A DNA stretch of 62,342 nt from Sulfurimonas sp. (lineage in GTDB: Bacteria > Campylobacterota > Campylobacteria > Campylobacterales > Sulfurimonadaceae): NCBI RefSeq assembly GCF_019429335.1, contig NZ_JAHYJB010000002.1, positions 1 to 62,342 of the forward strand. The letters run 5' to 3'. Positions 28,081 to 36,641 of the stretch are shown here, one piece after another; position 1 is the first letter of the stretch; the number at the start of each line of letters is the position of its first letter. The notes beneath the pieces are model-generated. The model ran no database searches, was not told where the DNA came from, and saw only the letters and a list, made by a program, of their open reading frames with translations. The position numbers and the translations under genes are program-made.

Positions 28081-28323
28081 TTATGAATTTAAACATCTTA
28101 TCTCCTCGTCTGAAATCTCCAAATAACTTAAATAAGTATCTATCTTTTCAATCATATATTTTTCAGATGATATTCTTCCACTTGTAAAGTCCGTTAAGTA
28201 TTCATCTGGTCGTTTTTTGTTTTGTTCCTCGATTAGTTCTTTAAGTTGTTCAATTGTTTCGATACATCCTTTTTTATCTCTTTTAAGTTGTTTAATTAAA
28301 TCTTGTATTTTTTCAGTTTTCAT
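28081..28323 (-). CDS. Small coiled-coil protein of the mobile element
   Basis: An 80-residue product, MKTEKIQDLIKQLKRDKKGC and so on, with heptad-like Leu/Ile and many Lys/Glu, ending EEIRCLNS. GGAATGAG precedes the ATG as a weak ribosome-binding site. It lies 79 bp downstream of rep on the same strand. I do not recognise a family; a plasmid maintenance or copy-control role is possible but unsupported. Confidence 0.45.
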   Translation of the reverse strand: MKTEKIQDLIKQLKRDKKGCIETIEQLKELIEEQNKKRPDEYLTDFTSGRISSEKYMIEKIDTYLSYLEISDEEIRCLNS

Positions 28324-28374
28324 TTTCTCATTCCTTACTTGTTATATATATATTTTATAAAATAAAAATACCTT

Positions 28375-28403
28375 GTCAAAAAAAAAGGTATTTTTAAAAA
28401 AAT
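28375..28403. repeat. Half-iteron-like A-rich tract, copy downstream of rep
   Basis: GTC, nine A, GGTATTTTT, then an A-run. Same sequence at 29479-29507. The rep gene is bracketed by these copies. AAAAATACC just before it (28366-28372 region) makes this copy partly palindromic. Confidence 0.6.
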
Positions 28404-29428
28404 TAGTTTTGCTTTCTTTGAATATGTGTCGTTCTTGAAGTAGCAGTTTTAATCTCTTTCGAATCAATATCAATCATTTCCAAATAGTCATTTGAATACT
28501 CTAATTTGAACACTTCCTGCATCTCTGGTGTCAATAGTCTAAAATCTAAATAATTGTATATATAATCAAATATAATGTCATTTTCAGATAATTTTATAAT
28601 ATCTGTGATTTTGAATACCCATTCTCTACATTCATTTTGATAAACTTCATATTTGAATGAATACATTTTATTTAATAACAGCTCTTGTTTAGTTCTTAGA
28701 ATAATTTGATCCATTTTAGATTTTATAATATGAGTAGTTCCAAAAAAATCATTCATGGATTTTAAGCTTCTCAAGGTTAAATTTTCGTGTCTCAAACTCA
28801 ATGCTTTTTCTATTTCTTGATATATTCTTAATGAATATTTAGAACGAAGATTTTTAACAATATTTATGTTTAGAGGAGTAAATTGACCATTTTGAAAAAT
28901 TGCTAAATATAAAAATTCAACATCTATAGAAACATTACATCTATATTTTTTCTCTACATTCATTTTTTTAATAACAAAGTTTTTAATAGGAGAAACATTT
29001 CTATTTTCAATGCTGTCTTTTGTAGTTCTAATATAAACTACTTTTTTAGTAAATAATTTTCCTAAGACTTCTTCAAGGTCTTGAATATAATTTCCTTCTT
29101 CAACTCTCATAAACTTTTTTAAATGTCTAACATCCATTTCAAAATCAACGAAACTAACATTTCCTTCTTCGGTCTTTAAAAAAAGATGTTCAGTTCTACT
29201 CTCTTCTTCATTTAAACTAAAATGAAAAACTCCTTTACTAGTCCAAAAAAAATCTTCTTTTTTTATCTCTTTACGAATAATATGTCTTTTTTGAAGTGAA
29301 TAGAAGAAGTATTCCAATAGTTTTTCTTCTTTTAATGTAATTGATACCTTATTGTTTTTTTCGTCCATATAATCCATTCTATTTATTAGTTTATTGCTTT
29401 TCGCATAATCTCCGTTTGAAATATTCAT
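28403..29428 (-). CDS. rep: Plasmid replication initiator (Rep_3/RepB-like)
   Basis: The 341-residue protein has two winged-helix-like halves. The NLRSKYSLRIYQEIEKAL segment (about 205-225) is the hallmark of Rep_3 initiators, which bind iterons as monomers and melt the origin. Five iterons lie upstream at 29867-30040. Nearly identical 29-bp A-rich tracts containing AAGGTATTTTT, which resembles a half-iteron in reverse, flank the gene at 28375-28403 and 29479-29507; the upstream one could be an autorepression operator. Presence inside an integrated element is unusual. Confidence 0.75.
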   Translation of the reverse strand: MNISNGDYAKSNKLINRMDYMDEKNNKVSITLKEEKLLEYFFYSLQKRHIIRKEIKKEDFFWTSKGVFHFSLNEEESRTEHLFLKTEEGNVSFVDFEMDVRHLKKFMRVEEGNYIQDLEEVLGKLFTKKVVYIRTTKDSIENRNVSPIKNFVIKKMNVEKKYRCNVSIDVEFLYLAIFQNGQFTPLNINIVKNLRSKYSLRIYQEIEKALSLRHENLTLRSLKSMNDFFGTTHIIKSKMDQIILRTKQELLLNKMYSFKYEVYQNECREWVFKITDIIKLSENDIIFDYIYNYLDFRLLTPEMQEVFKLEYSNDYLEMIDIDSKEIKTATSRTTHIQRKQN

Positions 29429-29866
29429 TTTAAATCCTTATTTGTTATATAAACTATTTTAAGTCTTTTTTATACTAAGTCAAAAAAAAAGGTATTTTTA
29501 AAAAAATATAAGAAAATCACTCCTAGATTAAAAGGAATCATCCACCTCTTTAGAGGTGGAAAAAATATGAATAGATATAAGTTTTGCTGCAGGGCATTAA
29601 AAATATAAATAGGGGGAACGATATATTTTTCAATGAAAATCATTTATGATTTGAAAAGAAAAATAATCGGAGGGTAGAGTAATTTTCATTTATGAAAATT
29701 ATGAGGTATACTTAGTTTTTATAAAAACAAGCATTTTCAAAAAATGACTGCGTAGAGATATAATAGAGACTCTCTTCTCTATAATATAATATATAATAGA
29801 GATTTTTAGTGATTCCTCACAACAAAGGTTTTTAGGGTAATGTAGAAGATTTCAAAAAGTAAAAAA

Positions 29867-30040
29867 ATACCTTTTTACCTATAGTTTTATACCTTTTTAC
29901 CTATAGTTGATAAAATAAAAATACCTTTTTACCTATAGTTTTATACCTTTTTACCTATAGAAAAAAAACCTTTTGAGGTGGGTCTTTTAAGCTTTTGAGG
30001 TGGGTCTTTTTTTTGACATAAAATACCTTTTTATCTATAC
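29867..30040 (+). repeat. Iteron array, five copies
   Basis: ATACCTTTTTACCTATAG occurs exactly at 29867-29884, 29889-29906, 29921-29938 and 29943-29960, with a two-mismatch copy at 30023-30040. Copies 1-2 and 3-4 are each spaced 22 bp, two helical turns, so the Rep protein would bind one face of the DNA. Confidence 0.85.
29970..30010 (+). repeat. 19-bp direct repeat pair within the origin
   Basis: CTTTTGAGGTGGGTCTTTT occurs at 29970-29988 and 29992-30010, again 22 bp apart. It interrupts the iteron array and is unlike the iterons, so a second protein may bind here. Confidence 0.8.
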
Positions 30041-30084
30041 TTTTTTATACATTTTGTATATAGAAAAAATCATTATATAGCAAA

Positions 30085-31392
30085 CTATTTAAAAACTATC
30101 TCGTATGATTTAACATTTTCAAGTAATTCAATCTCTTCTAACATTTGTTTTTTCTTTTTTATCATTTCTAATTTCTTCTTTTTAAGTTCTAATTCAAGTA
30201 GTTCTTTCTCTAAGTCTTGAAGTTCTAATTCTTCGTTTGAAAGAACATTATCTTCTTTTCGAACTTCATTTGTTTTAGTGATTTTTCCACCTCTAACAAC
30301 TTCCCAATATTTAAAAAAAGCTTTTTCAACATTAGGGTATTTTAAGTCAATATAGTTAGTAATCATACCTTGTTGTTGGTGGTTTAAACACTCGTCTGCT
30401 AATCTACTATCTATATGACAATTATCTAACATAACTGACATCATAAGTCTTCTTGTATCGTGTAAAGTCAATTTATGGTTTCCATTAAATTTAACTCCAG
30501 CAAGTAAAACTAATTCGTTTAATCTATTCAATAATGTTCTAGTATTCACATTTGGAAAAATTAAACCTTCTTGATTTTTTAAAAAGTTTTCAACTTCTTT
30601 TGGAAAGGGAAAGTGATAGTAATCTCTTGTTTTTGTTATCTTTGGTGGACTAATGATTTTCGTATTATCAAAATCTATCATATGAGATTCTAATTTAGAT
30701 AATTCTCCAACTCTGTGAGCTGTCATCAATAATAAATAGAACATAGATTGAATTTCAAGTGTTGTATGTTTTTTATGAGTTGGTTCAAATCTAGGAATAG
30801 CATTATAAAGTTTCTTAACTATTTCTAATGAACTATCAGGACTTATATTTGAAAGTTTTCTCTTCTTGTCTTTATTTTTAGGAATTATTAGTTTTTCAAC
30901 AACATTCTCATGAATAATTTTTCTTTTAACACACTCTTCAAATAGTGGGTATAAAATTAATTTAATAAAACTCTTACTTGAATGACTTAACCTTTTCATA
31001 TTTAAAAAAATATCTGATACATCCATATATGTAATTAGGCTAATTCTTTTCCACCCTATAACCTCTCTTATTCTTTTATTGTAATGAGTTGTATATGTTG
31101 TATATGTTCCTTGTTTCCAATCTCCACTATCTAATTTTAATTGACTCCATTCTTCCCATATATCATTTAAAATATCTTTTGATTTATTAAGTGGGTCTTT
31201 CCCCTCGTCAATTCTCTTTCTAACTAAAACAGTTTCGTCATATGCTTCTTGTTCTGTTTTACAACCAAAATATTTAGTGTAATTTACCTCATTATATTTA
31301 GTTCCATTATGTCGTAATCGAACCATAATATTTACAGTTCCATTCTTAAAAATTTGAGTTCTAATACCAGAGAATTTATTTTTATTTTTCAA
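30085..31392 (-). CDS. int: Tyrosine recombinase (integrase)
   Basis: The 435-residue protein has an N-terminal arm-binding domain (RTQIFKNGTVNIMVRLRHNG), a SAM-like core-binding domain and a catalytic domain with TAHRVGELSKL (Arg), LTLHDTRRL (His-x-x-Arg) and GMITNYIDLKY (nucleophile Tyr), plus a lysine-rich C-terminal coiled coil. It joins and resolves the element at the bpt site. The gene sits at the right end beside attR, reading inward, with repeated ATAGGTTTA motifs upstream that are likely arm sites. Confidence 0.92.
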   Translation of the reverse strand: MKNKNKFSGIRTQIFKNGTVNIMVRLRHNGTKYNEVNYTKYFGCKTEQEAYDETVLVRKRIDEGKDPLNKSKDILNDIWEEWSQLKLDSGDWKQGTYTTYTTHYNKRIREVIGWKRISLITYMDVSDIFLNMKRLSHSSKSFIKLILYPLFEECVKRKIIHENVVEKLIIPKNKDKKRKLSNISPDSSLEIVKKLYNAIPRFEPTHKKHTTLEIQSMFYLLLMTAHRVGELSKLESHMIDFDNTKIISPPKITKTRDYYHFPFPKEVENFLKNQEGLIFPNVNTRTLLNRLNELVLLAGVKFNGNHKLTLHDTRRLMMSVMLDNCHIDSRLADECLNHQQQGMITNYIDLKYPNVEKAFFKYWEVVRGGKITKTNEVRKEDNVLSNEELELQDLEKELLELELKKKKLEMIKKKKQMLEEIELLENVKSYEIVFK

Positions 31393-31433
31393 ACTATTCC
31401 TTTGTCATCTGTCTTATTAAGTTTATTTTAGTA

Positions 31434-31454
31434 TTTAACCCCTTTTTGACCTAT
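31434..31454. repeat. Subterminal 21-bp direct repeat, right copy
   Basis: Identical over 21 bp and in the same orientation as 24154-24174. The end TTTTTGACCTAT resembles the iteron core TTTTTACCTAT with one extra base. Confidence 0.75.
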
Positions 31455-31457
31455 AAA

Positions 31458-31486
31458 ATAGGTTTAAATAGGTTTATATAGGTTTA
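31458..31486. repeat. Three ATAGGTTTA repeats at 10-bp spacing
   Basis: Copies at 31458-31466, 31468-31476 and 31478-31486. The regular one-turn spacing beside the integrase gene and attR suggests arm-type integrase binding sites. Confidence 0.6.
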
Positions 31487-31596
31487 AACTGCTTCTTTAT
31501 GAAACTTGGAAAATGATGAAAAAAGTCTTACAAATACCTACTATATGGTAGTTTGTGGAGTGTTTAGGTTAGAAAAAGAATTTAACAATATTTTCG

Positions 31597-31614
31597 TTCT
31601 TTAAGTATATTCAT
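31597..31614. repeat. Right attachment site repeat
   Basis: Exact copy of the 18 bp of bpt codons 1-6. The sequence to its right (31615-31656) would be the original upstream region of bpt before insertion. Confidence 0.75.
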
Positions 31615-31656
31615 GCTGGAAGTTTGACATAATTTTCTTTATAAAAGGTATATAAA

Positions 31657-32022
31657 ATGAGAGAGATATTTATAAAATATAAGATTGTTATTTTTCGCAC
31701 GGCAGGTTCTGTTATGCTCCTCGTTGGCTTTGCACTGTTTTTTTGGATAACCCCAAAAGAGGCTATGAGCGAAAATGAGATTGCTGCTGCAAATGTAGCA
31801 AGGATGGAGGCAAGTGTTTATGGCAGCTCTTCAAGGACTAAGCAGGCTCCAAAACCTGAAACCTCTAAATTTATTGAAGAGCTAAAAAATGCACAAAAGA
31901 AGCAGGTGCAGTATTTGACAATACTAGCCATAGTTTTTGGAGTAGGCTTTTTAGCTTACAGTTTTATACCAAAACCTAAGAGTGATTCTCTAAAGAAATC
32001 TACGAGCGATTTTGAGAAATAA
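31657..32022 (+). CDS. Two-helix membrane protein, unknown
   Basis: The 121-residue product has an N-terminal membrane segment ([17 protein letters not shown], about 15-31), a periplasmic loop rich in Ala and Glu, a second segment ([19 protein letters not shown], about 89-107) and a Lys/Ser-rich tail. Its 3' end overlaps prfB by 23 bp in convergent orientation. Not recognised. It was probably divergent neighbour of bpt before the mobile element entered. Confidence 0.6.
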   Translation: MREIFIKYKIVIFRTAGSVMLLVGFALFFWITPKEAMSENEIAAANVARMEASVYGSSSRTKQAPKPETSKFIEELKNAQKKQVQYLTILAIVFGVGFLAYSFIPKPKSDSLKKSTSDFEK

Positions 32023-33097
32023 GCACATCCTCAATCATCTTGTCGATATCCCCGTCAAGGATGGCACTTACGTTTGAGTAGGCGATATTGCTTCTTGTAT
32101 CTTTTATCTGCTGATAGGGCTGCATGACATAAGAGCGGATTTGATGTCCCCATCCAATTTCACTCTTCGCTATACCGTCAACAAGTGCTTTTTGAGCCTC
32201 TAGTTCAAGCTCATAAAGACGAGATTTTAACATTTTCATAGCAGTTGCCCTGTTTTTATGCTGGCTTCTGTCGTTTTGGCACTGTACAACCACGTTTGTT
32301 TTTATGTGGGTAATACGGATTGCCGATTCTGTTTTGTTTACATGTTGCCCGCCGGCACCGCTTGAACGGTATGTATCTACGCGTATGTCTTTATCTTCTA
32401 TCTCTATGTTTATGTCGTCATCAACTTCAGGAGAGACCATGACGGAGCTGAACGAGGTGTGTCTTTTGGCGTTAGAGTCAAAAGGAGAGATACGGACTAG
32501 TCTGTGGATGCCGTTCTCCGATTTTAAATATCCGTAAGCATTCTCACCTGAAATCAGAAGGGAAACGTCTTTTATGCCTGCTTCATCGCCCACTTGATAG
32601 TCAAGAACTTCAACACTCCATCCTCGTCTCTCGGCGAATCTTTTATACATTCTAAGAAGCATGGAGGCCCAGTCTTGAGACTCTGTTCCGCCCGCTCCGG
32701 GATGTATTGACAGTATAACATTGTTGGCATCGGTCTCTTCGCTGAGAAGAACCTCAATCTCCATTGTACGGATTAGATCCTCTAACCTCTTAGCTTCGCT
32801 GAAACAGTCAACAATAGAACCTTCATCGCCCTCTTCTTTTGCCATTTCGTAAAGCTCTTTGGCATCATTGATTGCATTTTTTGCAAGGTTATATTTTTTA
32901 AGTTTGCGCTCGCATTGAGTCTTCTCTTTTTGTATAACTGCGGTATTGGCAGCATCGTTCCAAAAATCTTGCGAGTTTTCTAATTCATCTATCTCTTGAA
33001 GTCTTGCCTGAAGTTTAGCAGGCTCAATAACATCTGTAATATTGTTCATTTTTTTTGAAAGGTTTTTTAAAAGCTCTGTATATTCGTAATTATCCAT
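32000..33097 (-). CDS. prfB: Peptide chain release factor 2
   Basis: The 365-residue factor reads UGA and UAA stops. The SPF codon-recognition motif ([15 protein letters not shown]) and the catalytic GGQ ([17 protein letters not shown]) are intact. Unlike in E. coli and most bacteria, it is encoded in one uninterrupted frame from [10 protein letters not shown]; no in-frame UGA or programmed +1 frameshift occurs near codon 25. Divergent from panC. Confidence 0.96.
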   Translation of the reverse strand: MDNYEYTELLKNLSKKMNNITDVIEPAKLQARLQEIDELENSQDFWNDAANTAVIQKEKTQCERKLKKYNLAKNAINDAKELYEMAKEEGDEGSIVDCFSEAKRLEDLIRTMEIEVLLSEETDANNVILSIHPGAGGTESQDWASMLLRMYKRFAERRGWSVEVLDYQVGDEAGIKDVSLLISGENAYGYLKSENGIHRLVRISPFDSNAKRHTSFSSVMVSPEVDDDINIEIEDKDIRVDTYRSSGAGGQHVNKTESAIRITHIKTNVVVQCQNDRSQHKNRATAMKMLKSRLYELELEAQKALVDGIAKSEIGWGHQIRSYVMQPYQQIKDTRSNIAYSNVSAILDGDIDKMIEDVLISQNRS

Positions 33098-33149
33098 AAA
33101 ATTTATTCCATTGTTGTATAATTGCGATTATATTAAATTGAGGCTTAAA

Positions 33150-33995
33150 ATGAAGATTATTTCTACCGTGCGAGAACTTAAAGAGTATTTAAAAAATATA
33201 AATCTCTCTGTAGGTTTTCAAGGAAACCAAAGTATTGGTTTTGTGCCTACAATGGGCGCTTTGCATGAGGGACATATATCATTAATAAAAAAAGCAAAAG
33301 AGCAAAATGATTTTGTTGTCGTCTCCATATTTTTAAACCCTACACAGTTCTTGAAGGGAGAAGATTTAGATAAATATCCTAAAAAGGAAGTGGCCGATAC
33401 AAAGTTGTGTAAGTTAAGCGGAGTTGATGTGCTCTTCTTTCCAGATGTTGATGATATATACACAAAAGACGAGGCTTCAATTTTGGCTCCAAAGGCAAGA
33501 GGATTTGTTCTTGAGGGCGAGAGCAGACCTGGACATTTTAACGGCGTTTTAACGGTTGTCATGAAGCTCTTAAATATAGTAAATCCGACTAGAGCCTATT
33601 TTGGAAAAAAAGATGCACAGCAGTTAAACCTTATTTCTCTAATGGTTAGAGATTTTTTTATGGATGTTGAGATAGTTCCGGTAGATACTGTAAGAGAAAA
33701 GGATGGGCTTGCTCTTAGCAGCAGAAACGCATATTTAAGCAAAGAGGAGAGAGAAGAGGCTCTAAAAATAGCCACTTCACTTCGCAACGCTACTGCCATG
33801 GTAATGCGAGGAGTTCTTGACTCTAAGGAGATAACATCCAAGATGAGAGAGATTTTATCACCTATGCATATTTTTTATGTGGAGATACTAAACCGTGAGT
33901 TTAATCAAATCTCACATGTAGAGATAGGAAATACGGTAATTTTGGTTGAAGTTAGAGTGGGAACTACAAGGCTACTTGACAATATTTGGCTTTAG
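33150..33995 (+). CDS. panC: Pantothenate synthetase
   Basis: The 281-residue enzyme joins pantoate and beta-alanine with ATP in coenzyme A synthesis. The HIGH-type motif is in FVPTMGALHEGHISL and the second ATP-binding signature in YFGKKDAQQLNLI and LALSSRNAYLS. I start at ATG 33150 (MKIISTVRELK), preceded by GAGG, rather than at an upstream in-frame ATG at 33111. The end overlaps ftsI by 24 bp convergently. Confidence 0.95.
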   Translation: MKIISTVRELKEYLKNINLSVGFQGNQSIGFVPTMGALHEGHISLIKKAKEQNDFVVVSIFLNPTQFLKGEDLDKYPKKEVADTKLCKLSGVDVLFFPDVDDIYTKDEASILAPKARGFVLEGESRPGHFNGVLTVVMKLLNIVNPTRAYFGKKDAQQLNLISLMVRDFFMDVEIVPVDTVREKDGLALSSRNAYLSKEEREEALKIATSLRNATAMVMRGVLDSKEITSKMREILSPMHIFYVEILNREFNQISHVEIGNTVILVEVRVGTTRLLDNIWL

Positions 33996-35732
33996 ATAAC
34001 CCTCTTCAACCATAATATCAATCGCGTTTTTAAATACAGGTACGGCTGTTTGAGAAGCAAACTGGCTTTTTTTAGGTCTTATAGCAATTGCGCCGATAGT
34101 ATATCTGTTCTCTTCATCGTTGGCAAAACCAATAAAGGCGGTATTGTATTCGTTGACATATTTTCCCTCTTCAACGATATGTGCTGTTCCTGTTTTGCCT
34201 CCTACTTCAAGACCATCTGTTTTTGCCTTTACCCCAGTTCCCTCGTTTACGGTTTTGATTAGAATTTTTTTCATTCTATGCGCAGTCGAGCTCTTTATAA
34301 CCTGAATCTGCTCTTCATTGGGAATCAGAATCTCTCTTTTATAGTTATCTATAAGAGAGCTTATTATTTTTGGGGTAACAATTCTTCCATTATTGTTAAA
34401 AGCGCTGTACGCACGGATGAGCTGCATAAGGTTTGCACGCATGCCGTAGCCGTAAGAACATGTTGCTTTGTAAATTTCGTTGTTTAGCTGCATAGTGCTT
34501 GGAATCGATCCTGCTCTCTCATAGACAAGGTCAGGCGTAGAGGCTTTAGAGAAGCCAAAATTTATAAGTCCTTGGTTAAACTCTGTACCTGTAAGTTTTT
34601 GAGCAAGCTGTGCTATACCGATGTTTGATGAGTGAACAATCGTATCTTCGGCACTGAGCCAGTCGAACTTATGCTCATCTGTTATAATTTTTCTCCCGAT
34701 TTTGTAGCGCCCGTTATGCCCGTTTACCAAATCATAAGGGTTTACTAATCCTTTGTCTAAAAGAAGAGCGAATGTAACTGTTTTGATAACGCTTCCTGGT
34801 TCAAAGCTGTACTCTATCATCGCGCTGTTTAGTGATGGGTAGTCGCTTTTTTGTATTGATTTTGGCAAAAATCTGTTTGAGCTTGCCATAGCGACAACTT
34901 TTCCATTTGCAGAGTTCATTATCGTAATAATGACCTCTCTTGCTTGGAGTTCTTCTTTCATCGCATCAAGCATTTTTTCAATGCGTATCTGAAGCGAAAC
35001 TGGAATGTTTAGCTTTATGTCATAGCCGTTGATTTCGGGTTTTGTAAAACTGTTTTTATTTAAAATAATATAGCTGTTTACATCTCTTAAGCCTTGGCTT
35101 AACTCATCCTGTTTTGCCTGAAGTTCGTTCTCAAACTTCTTCTCCAGCCCCTTGACGCCTTTTACGTAAGTATATCCATCCTCTTCTGCTTTGTGTGGAT
35201 AGCCTATGATAGGTGTTAAAAGCTTGCCGTATGAGTACTCTCTGCTCTCTCCGCTTTCAATAATGCTCAGCCCATGAAGTGAAGTTTTTCCGGTTATCGA
35301 ATTTTTTCTCTCAACAAAAACTTTAAGGCGTCTGAACTCATATGCCAACTGTTTTAGGTATTGAGCCTGTTTTTGGGGTATGTTGTAGCTTAAAACAACT
35401 ATCCCTTTTTGCTTATTTAGTTTTTGTTCAATCTCTTTGGTGTCAATTTCCGAGTAGATGCTAAAGAGCTTTATAAACAAATCTCTCTTTTTTTCATCAA
35501 TATAGTGAGTGTTAACAATAGCTTTATAAAGCTTTACGGTTGTTGCGATGTGAAAGCCATCTGCGCTAATGATTGAGCCTCTGACGGCTTTAGATGTATT
35601 TTTTGTATAAAGAGAGGGGAGGTCGCGCGGTTTTAGTGTAGTGATAAGCATAACAGCCAGAAAAAGCAAAAATCCTGCAACGAGAAGCGCATAAAGAATG
35701 GTTATTTTTTTGCTTTTATTTTGGCTGTTCAT
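33972..35732 (-). CDS. ftsI: Septal transpeptidase FtsI (PBP3-like)
   Basis: The 586-residue class B penicillin-binding protein crosslinks peptidoglycan, most likely at the division septum. One N-terminal membrane anchor (LYALLVAGFLLFLAVML, about 14-30) is followed by the dimerisation domain and a transpeptidase domain with SVIK (SxxK nucleophile), SSN and KTGT motifs. Its place downstream of flgB-flgC-fliE matches H. pylori, where HP1556 (ftsI) follows the same three genes, which supports FtsI over other class B enzymes. Confidence 0.88.
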   Translation of the reverse strand: MNSQNKSKKITILYALLVAGFLLFLAVMLITTLKPRDLPSLYTKNTSKAVRGSIISADGFHIATTVKLYKAIVNTHYIDEKKRDLFIKLFSIYSEIDTKEIEQKLNKQKGIVVLSYNIPQKQAQYLKQLAYEFRRLKVFVERKNSITGKTSLHGLSIIESGESREYSYGKLLTPIIGYPHKAEEDGYTYVKGVKGLEKKFENELQAKQDELSQGLRDVNSYIILNKNSFTKPEINGYDIKLNIPVSLQIRIEKMLDAMKEELQAREVIITIMNSANGKVVAMASSNRFLPKSIQKSDYPSLNSAMIEYSFEPGSVIKTVTFALLLDKGLVNPYDLVNGHNGRYKIGRKIITDEHKFDWLSAEDTIVHSSNIGIAQLAQKLTGTEFNQGLINFGFSKASTPDLVYERAGSIPSTMQLNNEIYKATCSYGYGMRANLMQLIRAYSAFNNNGRIVTPKIISSLIDNYKREILIPNEEQIQVIKSSTAHRMKKILIKTVNEGTGVKAKTDGLEVGGKTGTAHIVEEGKYVNEYNTAFIGFANDEENRYTIGAIAIRPKKSQFASQTAVPVFKNAIDIMVEEGYLKPNIVK

Positions 35733-35787
35733 ATTTTTTTGCTGTCTTGTTTTTAAAAGGGATTATAGCATTTTAACTGATGTTACG

Positions 35788-35817
35788 CACTGAAAACGAA
35801 CTCGTCCGTTTTCAGTG
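35788..35817. repeat. Hairpin repeat in the fliE-ftsI gap
   Basis: CACTGAAAACG (35788-35798) pairs with CGTTTTCAGTG (35807-35817), loop AACTCGTC. It resembles the hairpin at 20251-20270 (GAAACG-AACAAGTC-CGTTTC, then ACTG), so it is probably another member of the dispersed family. Confidence 0.65.
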
Positions 35818-35824
35818 GCATAGA

Positions 35825-36124
35825 TTATAACTGTGTTCTTCCAAGCTCTTTATATGCGCTTAATGCTTTGTTTCTTATCTCAAGCATAAGTTTCATGCTT
35901 GTCTCAGCTTTTCCGATAGCGAGCGCGGCTTGATGAAGGTCTTTTACCTGTCCGCTTGCCATCTCGCCCAAAGCTTTGTCACCCTTTTCTTGAAACTCGT
36001 TTACCTCATTTAGAGCAGATTTCAGATGCTCGGCAAAACCTTCGCCACTAGCACCCTCTACGCCACCCTTTTGTTTTAATAATTCGGCGGATGAAACGCC
36101 TGAAATACCGTTAATGCCACTCAT
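35825..36124 (-). CDS. fliE: Flagellar hook-basal body complex protein FliE
   Basis: The 99-residue protein is the MS-ring to rod adaptor exported early by the flagellar type III system. GFAEHLKSALNEVNEFQEKGDKA and the C-terminal IGKAETSMKLMLEIRNKALSAYKEL are typical. It is 12 bp downstream of flgC. Confidence 0.95.
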   Translation of the reverse strand: MSGINGISGVSSAELLKQKGGVEGASGEGFAEHLKSALNEVNEFQEKGDKALGEMASGQVKDLHQAALAIGKAETSMKLMLEIRNKALSAYKELGRTQL

Positions 36125-36136
36125 AACTTACCTCTT

Positions 36137-36631
36137 TTACTGCAACAGCGAAATTGCGCTGTTAGCTATATTTTTTGAACTCTCAAAAGCTGCTACGTTT
36201 GCCTGATAAGAGCGTGTTGCTTCTACTAAATCGGCCATTTCGATAACAGGATTAATATTTGGATATGCCACATAGCCGTTTGCATCAGCATCAGGATGTG
36301 CAGGGTCAAATTTCATCTTTGGCTCTCTGTCGTCGCGTGAAATTTTATCAACAATAACGCTCATTATAGCAGGATTTACTTTTTTGCCAAACGCACCCTC
36401 ATTTAAAGGGTCACTGTAGCCCACGCTGTCCGTCATGCCGCTTAGTGCTTTGTTAAACTGCTCATTAAAGTCAATTGCTTTAAAGACTACCTCTTTGCGT
36501 CTGTAAGGTCCGCCCTCATCAGTTCTAGTTGTTTGCGCATTCGCAATGTTCTGAGAGATTGTGTTTACGCGAACTCTTTGGGCAGAAAGCCCGTACCCGC
36601 TGATATCAAAACTATTTAAAAAATTTGACAT
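36137..36631 (-). CDS. flgC: Flagellar proximal rod protein FlgC
   Basis: The 164-residue rod protein has the N-terminal SGYGLSAQRVRVNTISQNIANAQT motif shared by axial proteins, the YVAYPNINPVIEMADLVEATRSYQANV C-terminal signature, and ends in the coiled coil needed for stacking. 10 bp from flgB, 12 bp from fliE. Confidence 0.96.
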   Translation of the reverse strand: MSNFLNSFDISGYGLSAQRVRVNTISQNIANAQTTRTDEGGPYRRKEVVFKAIDFNEQFNKALSGMTDSVGYSDPLNEGAFGKKVNPAIMSVIVDKISRDDREPKMKFDPAHPDADANGYVAYPNINPVIEMADLVEATRSYQANVAAFESSKNIANSAISLLQ

Positions 36632-36641
36632 GTAGTAATCC

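Larger units (their letters stand above)
29429..30084. other. Replication origin region of the mobile element
   Basis: 656 bp without a gene between integrase and rep. It holds the rep-proximal A-rich tract (29479-29507), a CCACCTCT-TT-AGAGGTGG hairpin near 29541-29558, a TAATTTTCAT-TT-ATGAAAATTA palindrome near 29690, an AT-rich stretch (about 29758-29806) suitable for strand opening, the iterons and a 19-bp direct repeat pair. This is the expected build of a theta-type iteron origin. Confidence 0.65.
24078..31614. mobile_element. Integrated mobilizable plasmid-like element (IME)
   Basis: A 7.5-kb AT-rich block bounded by an 18-bp perfect direct repeat (24078-24095 and 31597-31614) that equals codons 1-6 of bpt. 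It carries a tyrosine integrase, an excisionase-like gene, a relaxase with accessory protein, a Rep initiator and an iteron origin, all genes reading leftward. An IS256-type fragment is nested inside. The combination of integrase, Rep/iterons and relaxase suggests an element that can excise, replicate transiently as a circle and be mobilised. I see no type IV secretion genes, so transfer would need a helper. Confidence 0.85.

Noticed and set aside
29541-29558. CCACCTCT-TT-AGAGGTGG hairpin as a terminator
   Set aside because: The loop is only two bases and there is no T-run in the direction of the nearby genes; left as part of the origin region.
24171-31392. Calling the block a prophage
   Set aside because: No capsid, terminase, portal or lysis genes; Rep, iterons, relaxase and integrase fit a mobilizable plasmid-like element better.
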